A stretch of DNA of 64,000 bases from Gracilaria vermiculophylla (lineage: Eukaryota > Rhodophyta > Florideophyceae > Gracilariales > Gracilariaceae): the NCBI GenBank assembly GCA_019155205.2, contig JAHNZQ020000004.1:4690131-4754130 (forward strand), written 5' to 3'. A model generated the notes under the pieces. That model did no database searches. It was not told where the DNA came from and saw only the letters and a list, made by a program, of their open reading frames with translations. Positions 9,874-20,245 of this stretch are shown here, in pieces. Position 1 is the stretch's first letter, and each line of letters starts with the position of its first letter. The translations under genes were made by a program, and so were the position numbers.

Positions 9874-10980
9874 TCAAAGCCCTTTCAATTGGGCCATCAA
9901 ATCGTTCAGATCAGCACCACTATCTTTAACTTTTTCATCTTCAGCTATGTTCTCATTGTCTGGCTTAGCGTCATATTCAAACCTTAAACCTTCCGTCAGC
10001 TTCGTGCCGCCATAATGGTTGTTTGAGTTCTCGGGTTTTTCTTCAATGGCATCATCACCCACCAACGAGATACCCCATTCATTATCAGGATGTAATTCCT
10101 CTTCTTCACTTCCATCCGGTTCACTTGGCACTTTTTCCTTCTCCTCTTTCTCCTCCAGTTCTCTTACTTCTTTTTGTCTTCGAACACACCACGAATCGCT
10201 GCATGCAGGATTCGGCCTTAACGTCATAGTGGGAAAGTAGTCTTTCATGGCTGAGTACCCCAAATAGTTTGAAACCGTTCCAAAGCGAAGCAGATACTTG
10301 AGGGAGTTTTGAATGAGCATGCCAGCCACCATGCCCATAGTCGTGGGCAATGACGCTGCGCATACTCCCTCCCGTTTCAAAGTTCGCTCGTCAATATCTG
10401 AGGCCACGACAAGAGGCGGCGCGCAACTGAAACAAGCCAACTTCCCAGGCTGAATTAATTGAATGTGACCAGAAACTGCATCCTCGCTTACCCCGCTTTC
10501 CATCCATGTTTGAGCAAGTTCATTGCAAGCTGCGTTGATAGCATTGCGGGCGGCGAAATTGTCGACGCATGAAAGAACAAGGTCGACCGGGTTGCCGTTC
10601 TTTCCTCCACTCGAAATGCATCCCATAAAGTGATCGAAGTTGTCCAGAGACGTGATGTCATAGTTGTAGGCTTCAAAGTCAACATCTGGATTGATTGCGA
10701 GCAGTGTGTCGCGAGCGGCGTCTACTTTGCTTAGACCGGATTGCTCTGGTCTAAAAAAAAGCCTGTTCATGTTAGCGAGCTCAACCTTGTCGTAATCAAA
10801 GAGAATCAGTTTTCCAATGCCGCATCTCGTGAGCATTTCGGCGGCGACCGAACCGACACCACCAACACCGACGACAATCACTGATTTTTCGCGAATGGTT
10901 TCATAGTTGGAGACAATTCCCATACGTTTGAGCGCCATAAGTCGAGAGTACGGATTGTCAGAGACAACAGTGGAGGACAT
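9874..10980 (-). CDS. UBA5: UFM1-activating enzyme UBA5
   Basis: Protein of 368 residues from ATG 10980; the frame extends upstream only to a TTG. UBA5 is the E1 of the ufmylation pathway: it adenylates UFM1, holds it as a thioester and passes it to UFC1. The adenylation domain shows [22 protein letters not shown], then [15 protein letters not shown]. The catalytic cysteine is C207 in [15 protein letters not shown], and paired cysteines in CFSC and PACSDSWC should bind zinc. After an acidic/lysine linker the tail keeps the UFM1-interacting motif ([10 protein letters not shown], as in the EWGIxLV of animals) and ends [12 protein letters not shown], matching the UFC1-binding end of the human protein. 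This argues for a working UFM1 system here. Confidence 0.94.
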   Translation of the reverse strand: MSSTVVSDNPYSRLMALKRMGIVSNYETIREKSVIVVGVGGVGSVAAEMLTRCGIGKLILFDYDKVELANMNRLFFRPEQSGLSKVDAARDTLLAINPDVDFEAYNYDITSLDNFDHFMGCISSGGKNGNPVDLVLSCVDNFAARNAINAACNELAQTWMESGVSEDAVSGHIQLIQPGKLACFSCAPPLVVASDIDERTLKREGVCAASLPTTMGMVAGMLIQNSLKYLLRFGTVSNYLGYSAMKDYFPTMTLRPNPACSDSWCVRRQKEVRELEEKEEKEKVPSEPDGSEEEELHPDNEWGISLVGDDAIEEKPENSNNHYGGTKLTEGLRFEYDAKPDNENIAEDEKVKDSGADLNDLMAQLKGL

Positions 10981-11780
10981 GGTCTCTATGCGTTGGCGGG
11001 ATGATTGCGAGCTGAGGGACTCGAGAAAATGAGACAACCGTTGTCTCTTTCATATCAGTGCACGTTAGAAAATGCCACTGCTTTTAAAACGTTGAAGATA
11101 CAAGTCTGAATGACGTACAGATTCTTGAGACAGATTGGCTTTTTGTGCAAGGGAATAAACGTTGTGGATAAAGTCCTCCATTCTGTCGGAGATCAAGCGG
11201 TGGACGTCCGAAGTTCGTCTGATGATACTCTGTGAGAAAATTCAAAAGGCAGTTCATACGAATGTTTTAGGCTTCGGCAATGACGCCCAGGGGTGAGATG
11301 TCGTTAAAGTTTCTTTCCATGCATTATTGAAGTGCGTTAGGCGGTGGGTACCTGTCGATCTTCCGCTACAATGACATCGTAATGATTGATGATCGCGACA
11401 ATTACAGCAGCGGTACGTGTACTGTACGTTCCGCAAAACTCAGGAAAGGCTTTCATTTCTCGCACGAAGGGCACTTTTTGAGATGGGTTCTACGAAGGAT
11501 ACGCTGGGTATTAAGGTAGTAAAAAAATGAGTTAATAAATCGTTTCTTAGTTATTAATTAAATTCTTTCTCCCACAGCCGGTTATTTTTGTAGATTATTT
11601 GTTTTGGTAAGTAGCTGCGCTACGTTTACAAGCAAGCGTAAGTTTTGTAGCATTTCGAGAACGGAAATCCCTCAGGTAATACTGTATGCACTTTACCTTG
11701 ATTAGTGCTTAACCGTCGTACTCGGGATTCCAGTTACCAGACGCGGGTACCGTCGGCACCAGGCACGAAGGGCAACTCTG
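10981..11780. other. Shared upstream region of UBA5 and the S9 peptidase
   Basis: Roughly 800 bp between divergent starts. It includes an AT-rich stretch at about 11,515-11,600. No gene, RNA or repeat could be supported. Confidence 0.4.
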
Positions 11781-14700
11781 ATGCGTCTCCGCAAATGGAC
11801 AACGCTTCCTCTTGCTATTTTCACCTTGACGCTATATGTTACGGCATTCGATGCGATAGGTCCACCGCCAGCCAAACTCTTCCACGCATTCGGTCCGCTT
11901 CCCTTTATTTCAACGCCAGGGTCCAATCCGATACATGCAGTATCTCGACATACGTACATCGCACTTGCCAGCCTAACCACATTTCCTTCCGAAGCCGCCC
12001 TCGGGGGGCAAGCATCTTGGCGCTCTTGCACGTACAATGACTCTGATACATCTATTTCATGTCCATTTGACGAAGCGGACCTCACCGTTCCATATATGTT
12101 CTGGGCCGCAGCTAATCTGTCTTTTTCACCATCCGAAGCGCATACGGCAATTCTTAGCTCCACAGACCCAGTTCTACTCGTGCCTACCGCTGGCAATTCT
12201 CTGCATCGCACTCAATCATGTCCACCGGACGCTTACGAGGATAAACGTGCACTTTGTGTATTGCGCTTCGAAGCGGAAGACTACCGTATGCTGGTGCTCG
12301 TTGTGGGGCGCGGTAATGTTTCTTCATTCCAATTGACATACGAAAAGCCCCCCAGCTTTGTTCAGTCGCAGCCACTCCTTGCGCTCAACCACTCTTTCTT
12401 GCCAGACATTGTAATCAACGCTAACCCATTCTCTGCTTCCCTTGCAGGTAATCAGATATCCGTAGCTTTGCTAAACGCCCATCACTCACAGTATGCCTTG
12501 CACGGAACCGCATCTCTCGTTGATCCTCCTCCAGGTTTGTACCTGCCTCGCTCCGCGTTAGTAGACCTGGCACCACGCCAGTCGCGATCGATACGCATTG
12601 ATATTTCTACAGATTCAAAATTTCAACCGCGTCCGAACGGGGAAGCAAAAGTGCTTCCCATAATGTTGACCATCGCGTACACTATCGATGGCACCCGCGC
12701 ACAGATTGACGTCCCATTGGCACTCCGATTGCTTACTTGGGGCATAGACCGTGCCTACATATTTACTTATCTCGACACAGACAGCTCGGTGCAAGCCTGT
12801 GCTGTTGTGCCACCGGCCAATCCGTGCAGGCACCCCAACGGTTGCGTGCCGCTCTTGTCCACACATGGCGCCGGTGTAGACGCCACTGCTCTGGCATGGA
12901 CTGATTCATATCGGGCACAAAATGGTAGCTGGGTTGTCCTACCCACCGGTCGGCGGCGGTACGGAATGAATTGGGAAGGTGCCCAAATGCAATCTGCAAT
13001 GAGTGCTTTAGAGACACTTGTGCGAGACATGCCTGGGGTGCCACAAAATGAACGCCTGTCATACGTTATAAAAAAGGGCGTATGGTTGCAAGCTGGGCAT
13101 AGCATGGGCGGTCACGGCGCTCTATTGATTGCGTCACACTACCCGGATAATATTGTCGCAGCTTTGCCGGCAATGGCTTGGATGAGGTTGGAAGGTTTTG
13201 GTGAGGAAGGAGGGGAAGATTACAGCTTCTCGAACGCTGGCGTACATGCATTGCTTGCGGTGGGACGGGAGCAGTATGCAACAGACCTATACCATGAGAA
13301 CTTGTTAGGAATCCCGTTTCTTGCACGGGTTGGATCAGATGACGATAACATTCCTCGTAAGTAATTCTTCGACTCTTTTTTCTTTGCAATCACGCTTTTT
13401 GCTGACATCATGTGATGCACTGCTTTACGTGAAGCATCTGAATTGCGAAGATACTGTCGATTGTTACGGGAAAATGAAATGGTGCACAACATGGAGGAAA
13501 GTCATGTTGGGCTGAATGAAGTACCCAACGAAGGGCATTGGTTTGATGGGGTTGTGGACGACGACACCTTGCAGCATTTTCTCGCAAAACATCTTGCTGC
13601 GGAGCACAAACCGCGGTTACCTCCTACATTCTCTGTGGTGACGATGAACCCCGGGACCTCTGGATCCAGAGGTGGTTTGAGAATAAGGCAGCTGCTTACA
13701 CCTACACAGATTGGAAGGTTGAACGTTGTTCGAGATGAGAAAAGGTGGTTTATCGAGTCCGTGAACGTGAGAAAGTTTTCCTACACGTTTGTCGACATGA
13801 TTCGCGAGCGTGCGAATGGCATTGTTATTGGTGATAAGGAATTCACTGTCAACGAGCTGGGACTTGAATTGTGCCTGTACAGCGGGGGTGTATGGAAGGT
13901 TTGCCGCCAAAGTGGCTCTGGAGAACGGCATGGGAAGCAATATGGTCCTCTGGGTCACATTTTGTTCGGAGAAGTTGTAATTGTTTATCCCAGCGGAGAT
14001 GAAGAAGTGCTCGGTAAGGCAGTACACTATGCAAACAGTCTGTACGTGCGCGGGATAAACGCTCAAGTGGTGAGTGACAAGGTGGCAGTACCGCAAGGAA
14101 CGCTGCGAAGCTCAATGGGTGTAATTATATTTGGAGGCGCGAATGTGAATGAGGCTGCGCGGGAATTTGAGAAGGCGCGACCCACACGAGTGGGCGTGTG
14201 GAGTGACGCAGGTGATGGGAGCATCTGCGCAAAGATTGATGGAATGACAACATGTTTCCGCGGCAATGGAACTGGAGGAGTATATTTAGCTGAAGGATTG
14301 GGTGATGGCCTAGTGGCGATTGCGAGTGGAAGCGGACGGGATGGGTTGCTTGTAGCGATAGATTTACTGCCGAGTTCACCAACGTCGAAGGTGGCGGAAT
14401 GGGCAGTGGTTTCGGTTGAGCGGGGGTGGGGATATCGAGGGCTTGGGGGCATGCGCGCTGCAGGTTACCTGGACTGGTCGTGGAGAGTTGGCGGCGGGGC
14501 GGCTACGTACTTGGATGAAGGATTTGCGGGGGGCGACGGCGCCATGTGTGTGGTGAGAAAGGAAGGTTGGGGCTGGAAATCTGCGGTGGTGTACGGGTTG
14601 GCTGTTGTGGTTGGGATTGTGCTGGGGATGGTGTGGAGGTCGCAACAATGTAGGAATAACGAGAGGTGTAGAGGAGGCTCAAAGGGGGCACCACCGTCGA

Positions 14701-14807
14701 AAGGGGCGCGCGACGATCAAATAGGGGAGGAGCGCCAAAAGTTGGTGGATGCCGAGGGCGGTGTGGCGGATGGCGAAGACGAAGTTGGTGCATCGCGTGA
14801 AGCTTAA
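11781..14807 (+). CDS. Membrane-anchored prolyl-oligopeptidase-like (S9-type) serine peptidase
   Basis: Two exons, 11781-13356 and 13435-14807, separated by a 78-nt GT-AG intron in phase 1, give 982 residues. A hydrophobic signal peptide (LPLAIFTLTLYVTAF) starts the chain. The alpha/beta-hydrolase triad is complete: Ser441 in QAGHSMGGHGALL, Asp in VGSDDDNIPP (520-522) and His560 in NEVPNEGHWFDGV. The intron falls a few codons after the Asp, and joining it restores DDDNIPPSELRRYCRLLRE, the form expected of this family. A single transmembrane helix (about 909-926, AVVYGLAVVVGIVLGMV) and a basic then acidic tail of about 55 residues follow, so the catalytic part should face the lumen or cell exterior. 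Several N-x-S/T sites support secretion. The natural substrate is unknown. Confidence 0.85.
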
Positions 14808-16345
14808 CTGCCGTTTATTTGTGTGGGAATGAGATGGCTTGAGCTGGATGTAAGGAAGGGTTTGCAAACGATGCATTGTGTGACGCGCGTGGGCGTGACG
14901 GATGGGGATAAGAGCGTGATATTTTGCGTGACTGCAGAAAGCGCTGCGAGATGTGGCGACGTTGTTCGCCGATGGGGGCCGGCGTGTTGCTGGACTAGTT
15001 TCGGGCCTCCGGCGTTGCTATTGGCTGCGGAAGAGTTGTGGTGCCTCGTCACTCGCATGCCCAGAATTGTGCTTTTTCCCCCCTCGAGCCGTTCCGTGAG
15101 TTTGTGCACTGTAAACGCCAAGATGATAGGTGTCAATTGTATTTTTGCAATGAAAGCTTGCATGTTCGAATGAATGAAGTACCAGCCCCCATCGTACAGT
15201 ATCAGTGTAGTGTTGGTCTATGTTTTGGCGTTGTTTTGGGGAAGCTTAATATAGATACCACTGGGCTTGCGAAGAAAAAGGAGCGCCAGGAAGAAGATGT
15301 TGTTATGCACTGAAACGCTTCGTGTGGCGCAGTAATACTCCCTTGAAACGGTATCAACAATTTTGCGCCAACCTGGAGGTCACAGGCTGTGAGTCACACA
15401 CAGCGCCTGCGAGTGGCACGAGTTGATGGTTGAGCGCTAGTGTGAGTATTGATGAAAATCGGGGAAAAAAAGCGTTCCACAACACACGAAAATCATGTGC
15501 GAGCCGAACGAGAGCAGCACTTTTGACACCAAGTGCCCCACTACTTGCACGACATTCGCACCATATCGAGCTTACCTCGTTGTCGCCGCCTCTACGACCC
15601 ATGACCAGAACAAGTGGGAACAATGGCGTTGGCAGACCCCAAAACGCATGCGTAATGCACCCTTGAAATGCATTTGCGTGCTTCCTATGGTGCGCAAACA
15701 GATGCGCGTAAAAAGTGCCTGACACGGGGCATCTCAATGGCTTGAACTCTGGATATCTGATATCTCGTTTGCCGCCCAGCGAAGGGAAAGTGGCTACTTG
15801 ACAGGGGGCGCGAAAAAATGGTGCTGTAAGCACGCACATAAACCCTGTACCCCTAGCTAGTCTCTTGTGACTCGATAGCTAGAGTGAGAAGATCACGCTA
15901 TGTTCGGTTCGTGCACAAGTCACGAATCGCTCTTGAGCCGTTTCGTGCCGCGAGAGTGGCTTGTGCGCCATATATGAAGCGTGCTTACGTGACAGCGAAA
16001 GGTGCTGCCTGTCGACGCCGAAAAGTGCCTTGCGAGCTGTCTTCACGCATTGCCATACTTCATGGCGAGCATTATCCACCCAGACCATAGCTGGTAACGC
16101 CACACGAATAACTATTGCACCCAATCACGCTCGCTGCGTTCAACTGCGCCACCATCTGTAAGACCGCTGCGAGAGTACTCCAGCTTTGTGCCCGTTTTCT
16201 GAACGACGCGTCCCGCCATGCTCGATCCCCTTCCCCGCCGTCTCGCCGCTGTGCCGCCCATCCCCTTTATAAGTCCAGTCGCCGCCTCGAATCCCGACGC
16301 GTCCCACTTTCGCAGCACATCTTTGTTGCACAGCCTGCAACCGTC
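14808..16345. other. Long intergenic region upstream of the repeat protein
   Basis: About 1.5 kb. A frame from ATG 14829 to 15173 (114 codons) lies right after the peptidase stop. It looks like chance in a G-rich 3' region, with no family resemblance. Other overlapping frames around 15,350-16,150 on both strands are also unsupported. The last 100 bp carries a TATA-like element. Confidence 0.4.
16266..16273 (+). promoter_or_regulatory. TATA-like element upstream of the cysteine-rich repeat gene
   Basis: The octamer TTTATAAG lies 73 bp before ATG 16346 in otherwise GC-rich DNA. The spacing suits a core promoter with a short leader. No transcript evidence is available here. Confidence 0.45.
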
Positions 16346-18211
16346 ATGACTTGCACCTTCTTTGCGCTCCTAACTCTTCTGTTTGCCGCGCAAGTCGCCG
16401 CGCAGACTTCTTGCAAGCCCGGCACAGCAGGCCGTCTGTGCAAACCGTGCCCGGAGGGTGAGTACGCCGATCAGCCGGCCCTTTTCTTCTGTCGCAAATG
16501 CCCAGCCGGCACCTTCAGCACTGTCGTGGGCGCCAAGTCTCCCTCCGTATGCAACCCATGTCCTGCCGGGTCTCGCAGTAACCGCGGCAGTGATCGCTGC
16601 TTTGACTGCCCCCAGGGAACTTACTCCTCGCGCGTCGGCGCACCTTTCTGCCAACGCTGTCCGGCGGGCTCTTTCAGTCAGGCCGTCGGCGCCAAGGATG
16701 TTTCCGTGTGCAACGCCTGCCCCAAAGGCACTTTCAGTTTTCCTGGCGCGCGCTCATGCACCACATGTAGCGCCGGCACGTTTGCCGATTTCGCCAGTTC
16801 GCCCTCATGTAAGGGATGCCCCGCAGGAACCTTTTCCACTGTTTTTGGCGCCCAATCATCGTCGGTGTGCAAGTTGTGTCCACGCGGAACTTCCAGTTTC
16901 AAGGGACAATCCGTTTGCAAACTTTGTAATCCTGGGCAGTTTGCTGACCAGCCAGGATCGCGGTTTTGTAAGATTTGCCCTCCTGGTACTGCAAGTCTTG
17001 CCGTCGGTGCCACGTCGGCTAATGCCTGCAAACCATGCCCTAGAGGAACTATCAGTTTTTCGGGGTCAACCAAATGCTATCGCTGCAACTCTGGACAGTA
17101 TGCTGACGTGCCGGGCTCCACGTCATGCAAGCAGTGTCCCGCCGGGACGTTTGGGCTTGTTATAGGTGCCGTCTCGTCTTTTGCATGCAAGCAATGTCCA
17201 AAAGGTACTGCAAGTGGTGCAGGCGCCACCAAGTGCGATTCGTGCACTCCGGGAACCTATTCAGACCAACCTGGATCACCTACTTGCCGTGCATGTCCGG
17301 CTGGCACAAGTGGAAGTATTGCTGGAACCCAAACTCCAGGTGCGTGTACACCGTGCCCCCTGGGAACATTCACTGGACCGGGTTCTCCAAAGTGCAATCG
17401 CTGTCCGCAAGGCACGTATGGTTCCCGGCTTGGTGCCTCTAGTTGCACGGGGTGCCCGAGCGGAACATTCAGTAACGCCGTTGCCGCCATATCCCGAACC
17501 ACTTGCAAACCATGTGCGAAGGGATCATTCAGCTCTGTACCGTTCGGGGGGAACGGAATCGCAAAGTGCACAAGATGCTTCCCTGGAACTTACGCTGATC
17601 AACCTGGCAGCCGCTTTTGTAAGAGATGCCCGGGGGGTATGTTCAGTGTAGAAGTTGGAGCAATTTCAAGGTTTACTTGCAAGCCCTGTCCCAAAGGAAC
17701 TTTCAGCTCTTCGGGGTCCACCAAATGCACAACATGTAACACGAATTCTTTCGCGGATCAGCTGAGTTCAAGTCAGTGCAAGCAATGCCCGGCTGGAACG
17801 TTTAGCTTGACAACTGGTGCGCAGTCAGTAACGGCGTGCAAGCCTTGTCCGAAGGGAACCACCCGTGGTGAATTTGGCGCAAGGTGTACGCGCTGTAGGG
17901 CCGGTACTTACGCGGATCAAAGAGGATCCAATTTCTGCAAGACCTGTCCGCCAGGTACGTTCAGTACTGTGATCGGTGCAATTTCTGTGTGGGCATGCAA
18001 ACCTTGTCCGAGGGGATCGTTTACTAGATTTGGCGGGACTAGGTGCTCTCGCTGTCCTCAGGGGCAGTACGGGGCTCAACCTGGTTCTTCAGCATGTACG
18101 TCATGCCCCGCAGGAACGTTTAGTACTGCAATCGGTGCTGTCTCGAGCGCCGTATGCACACCTTGTCCAGAGGGAACTAGCAATACTGGCGGTAGCTCTC
18201 GTTGTTTCTAG
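16346..18211 (+). CDS. Secreted cysteine-rich protein of tandem ephrin-receptor/GCC2-GCC3-like repeats
   Basis: Intronless gene for 621 residues; the frame opens at 16115, but the first Met followed by a signal peptide (MTCTFFALLTLLFAAQVAAQ) is at 16346. After it, almost the whole protein is about eleven tandem units of 53 residues plus a partial twelfth. The unit is roughly C-x-PCPKGTFS-x-G-x-KC-x-xC-x-GTYADQPGS-x-xCK-x-CPAGTFS-x-x-GA-x-S-x-x-C. The six regularly spaced cysteines match the ephrin-receptor-like (GCC2/GCC3, TNFR-like) module found in extracellular proteins, and should form disulfides within each unit. There is no membrane anchor; the chain stops a few residues into a unit. One unit carries an extra stretch (SSVPFGGNGIAKC). 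It may be a cell-wall, adhesion or recognition protein, but no specific role can be read from sequence. Confidence 0.85.
   Translation: MTCTFFALLTLLFAAQVAAQTSCKPGTAGRLCKPCPEGEYADQPALFFCRKCPAGTFSTVVGAKSPSVCNPCPAGSRSNRGSDRCFDCPQGTYSSRVGAPFCQRCPAGSFSQAVGAKDVSVCNACPKGTFSFPGARSCTTCSAGTFADFASSPSCKGCPAGTFSTVFGAQSSSVCKLCPRGTSSFKGQSVCKLCNPGQFADQPGSRFCKICPPGTASLAVGATSANACKPCPRGTISFSGSTKCYRCNSGQYADVPGSTSCKQCPAGTFGLVIGAVSSFACKQCPKGTASGAGATKCDSCTPGTYSDQPGSPTCRACPAGTSGSIAGTQTPGACTPCPLGTFTGPGSPKCNRCPQGTYGSRLGASSCTGCPSGTFSNAVAAISRTTCKPCAKGSFSSVPFGGNGIAKCTRCFPGTYADQPGSRFCKRCPGGMFSVEVGAISRFTCKPCPKGTFSSSGSTKCTTCNTNSFADQLSSSQCKQCPAGTFSLTTGAQSVTACKPCPKGTTRGEFGARCTRCRAGTYADQRGSNFCKTCPPGTFSTVIGAISVWACKPCPRGSFTRFGGTRCSRCPQGQYGAQPGSSACTSCPAGTFSTAIGAVSSAVCTPCPEGTSNTGGSSRCF
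16412..18208 (+). repeat. Coding tandem repeat, about 159 bp per unit
   Basis: DNA counterpart of the 53-residue protein units: eleven full copies and a partial last one in head-to-tail order. Cysteine, glycine and CPAGTFS codons are conserved, while third positions and linkers have drifted, so the array is not a recent amplification. Its composition leaves long open frames in other reading frames and on the opposite strand, which are by-products. Confidence 0.85.
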
Positions 18212-18907
18212 CGATAGGGCGGTGCAGATTTTTCTACCGCGACGAAGGCACCAGAGTCACCTACCGTTCCGTCACATATAGATGGGCTTAAGTAATGTAC
18301 TTCCTATGTTTAGGAAGGTACGTTTTGGCCTAATGTAAAAGACGTCACGTTTAACGTCCATCATTATGATCGATGAAATTGTAAAGGGCACAAATGACTC
18401 GTTCCCTAATAAAAGATGAGACCGAGATTCTGAGCGGGTCAGGGATACACTGTATTCCTCAGATACGAGAGCTGCCAATTGAAAACTGTTCGCGCGGAAC
18501 TGTTCTGGCCCAGTTGGCACGGTGCTTCGAGAACAACTTACGAACGGGTAAGGGTTGACCCTTTTGCATCAATCAGGCTTACTGTACAAGAAAAGTTTCA
18601 AGGGAGGCCTTGATCTAACACCTACAGCAACAATATATTGCTGCAACAATGTATCTACACATTTGTTGTCATTCGTCTTGGAAAGCGATTTATCAAGTGA
18701 TCTTTGTCCCAACTCATCGTCTAATTTATAATCTTGAATGCGAATGAGAGCATCTGTTTTCGGTGATCAACAATGACAAACTTCTTTCTTAGAAAACTGA
18801 CATCAAGAGACAAATATATATTGCAATTCGTACCAGCGATGGAAATTCGGCTGACATGAGGTAATCCCACTACATCCATCACCAAGCAACTGACGACAGT
18901 ACTATTA
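18212..18907. other. Intergenic region between convergent genes
   Basis: About 700 bp between the 3' ends of the repeat gene and the Stum-like gene. No gene or repeat I can support. Confidence 0.45.
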
Positions 18908-19469
18908 TCAGTATAGCGGGGGTGCTGATGGAGGCGCAGGCGGAACTGGCGGAAGGTGAGTATCGTATTGATTTGGAGGGGGGGGAACGTCTCCATGGGC
19001 CGGGCTACCATGCTGCACATATTCGTGATGAACCGGAGCAGGCTCTGTAACTTTCTCATGAGAATGATGGTGATGAGATGATTTGTGGCTATGCGAATGT
19101 CCTTTCCCACTGGTGGACCCAGACTTTCCATGTTCAACATCACCTTCACGAGTTTCACGATTCGCATGCTTTGCTTGTTTGCGAAGAGCAAGGCCCCATA
19201 TTAACGCCCATACCCATCCGATGAGTAGTGCCGGGAATAGCACCATTTGGAGAAGTCCGATGAGTATTGCTTTGCCACCGTGTGTTCCTATGCACCCCGC
19301 AATAATCGTTCCCACGCCCGGCATGAACAAGTTTACAATGATCACGATGTTCGCCTCACCCTGCACAGAATGACACTGAACAGTCAGAACTCGCATCGCT
19401 TCGTTGACTACTGTTGATAGAGCAATAACTTACCGGCGAAACGCGATGTGGAAGACCCGCCGTGCACAT
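18908..19469 (-). CDS. Stum/Spec3-like two-helix membrane protein with His- and Pro-rich tail
   Basis: Two exons on the minus strand: 19469-19434 (12 codons, start MCTAGLPHRVSP) and 19360-18908, joined across a 73-nt GTAAGT...CAG intron in phase 0; product 162 residues. An unspliced start inside the intron (ATG 19396) would give a different N-terminus but breaks at the acceptor. The core has two hydrophobic segments, residues 15-37 with NLFMPGVGTIIAGCIG and 42-71 with LLIGWVWALIWGLAL. This resembles the Spec3/Stum family pattern (N-x-FxPGxGT-IxAG then IGWxxxIxWG). The cytosolic tail is unusual: a His cluster at 99-124 (HSHSHKSSHHHHSHEK and HHEY) and then polyproline, which could bind metal or SH3/WW partners. 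Family assignment is from memory of the motif and moderately sure. Confidence 0.68.
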
Positions 19470-20245
19470 GATGAAGAACTGTTTGGTATTGGCTGTGGAT
19501 TTGGAAAGTAGAACAGGCCTCCGCGCTTAGTCCTTCGGAAGCGCCAGCAAAGTGGTCGATTGAATCCCGCACTCAAACTTGGCAGTTGCAAACGAATGCT
19601 GCCGCTGTAGTTCTGGGCGGCCTTCACTCGCGAACACTGCTCACACAGCACAGGGCTGAACAACGGTGAGTCGAACACAGGGGCGAACAACGGTGGGCTG
19701 CTGCACTTTTCACTCGTTGCCAACAAGAGGCCGCGTATGATACGCTCGTTGCATGCACTACGGCGCAAAGGGCATTGCAATTTTCTTGACTGCTAATCTT
19801 TTTGAGATTCTAGAGTCAAGACGACCTAGTGGAATTATAGTGTAGTTTCAAACGTTGCACTGAGCTTTGGTGCGCTGGAAGGGGGGGGGGGGGGACATCT
19901 GCCCGTGGGGGCATATCTGCCCAGATACATGCATTGCAGGCGTTGTAACCTGTCAGTGGCGCATTATGTGAAACGTCTCGCGTTCGACGTCTTGGACCAG
20001 CGCCTGGTGTCGCTGTATAGACGAGCCTCAGGCGGTGCTACAAAGGCGATTGCGATCACGATGCAGATACCCGTGTGTTAATTTACAGTAAAGTTGGAGC
20101 CGGCGAAACGGACCAATGTTCTACAACTTTTCGAGTTCGTGATAGGCCTTGCCATCCCTTCCACAGAAAGTTATTAGTCCTATGAAGACAAGGATTAGGG
20201 GTTGTTCACGGTAGCAGAGCAACAATCAAGTGCGGGCTTCTCGCG
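19470..20245. other. Intergenic region with a G14 run
   Basis: About 775 bp holding the Stum-like promoter and the 3' end of TRAPPC2. It contains an uninterrupted run of 14 G at 19881-19894, followed by an imperfect short repeat (CATCTGCCCGTGGGGG, then CATATCTGCCCAG). No coding frame I can defend. Confidence 0.5.

Noticed and set aside
13617..14793. Several minus-strand frames of 85-159 codons opposite the peptidase second exon
   Set aside because: Antisense shadows of a conserved, spliced plus-strand gene.
14829..15173. 114-codon frame after the S9 peptidase
   Set aside because: No domain and overlapped by frames on the other strand; most likely the 3' region of the peptidase gene.
16383..18281. 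Long plus-strand frames in another phase and minus-strand frames (e.g. 17073-16678, 17571-17257) within the cysteine-rich gene
   Set aside because: They are by-products of the repetitive, stop-poor codon pattern; only the frame from 16346 has a signal peptide and conserved cysteines.
19361..19396. ATG 19396 as start of the Stum-like gene
   Set aside because: This sequence is intronic: GTAAGT donor at 19433 and CAG acceptor at 19361, with an in-phase 12-codon first exon.
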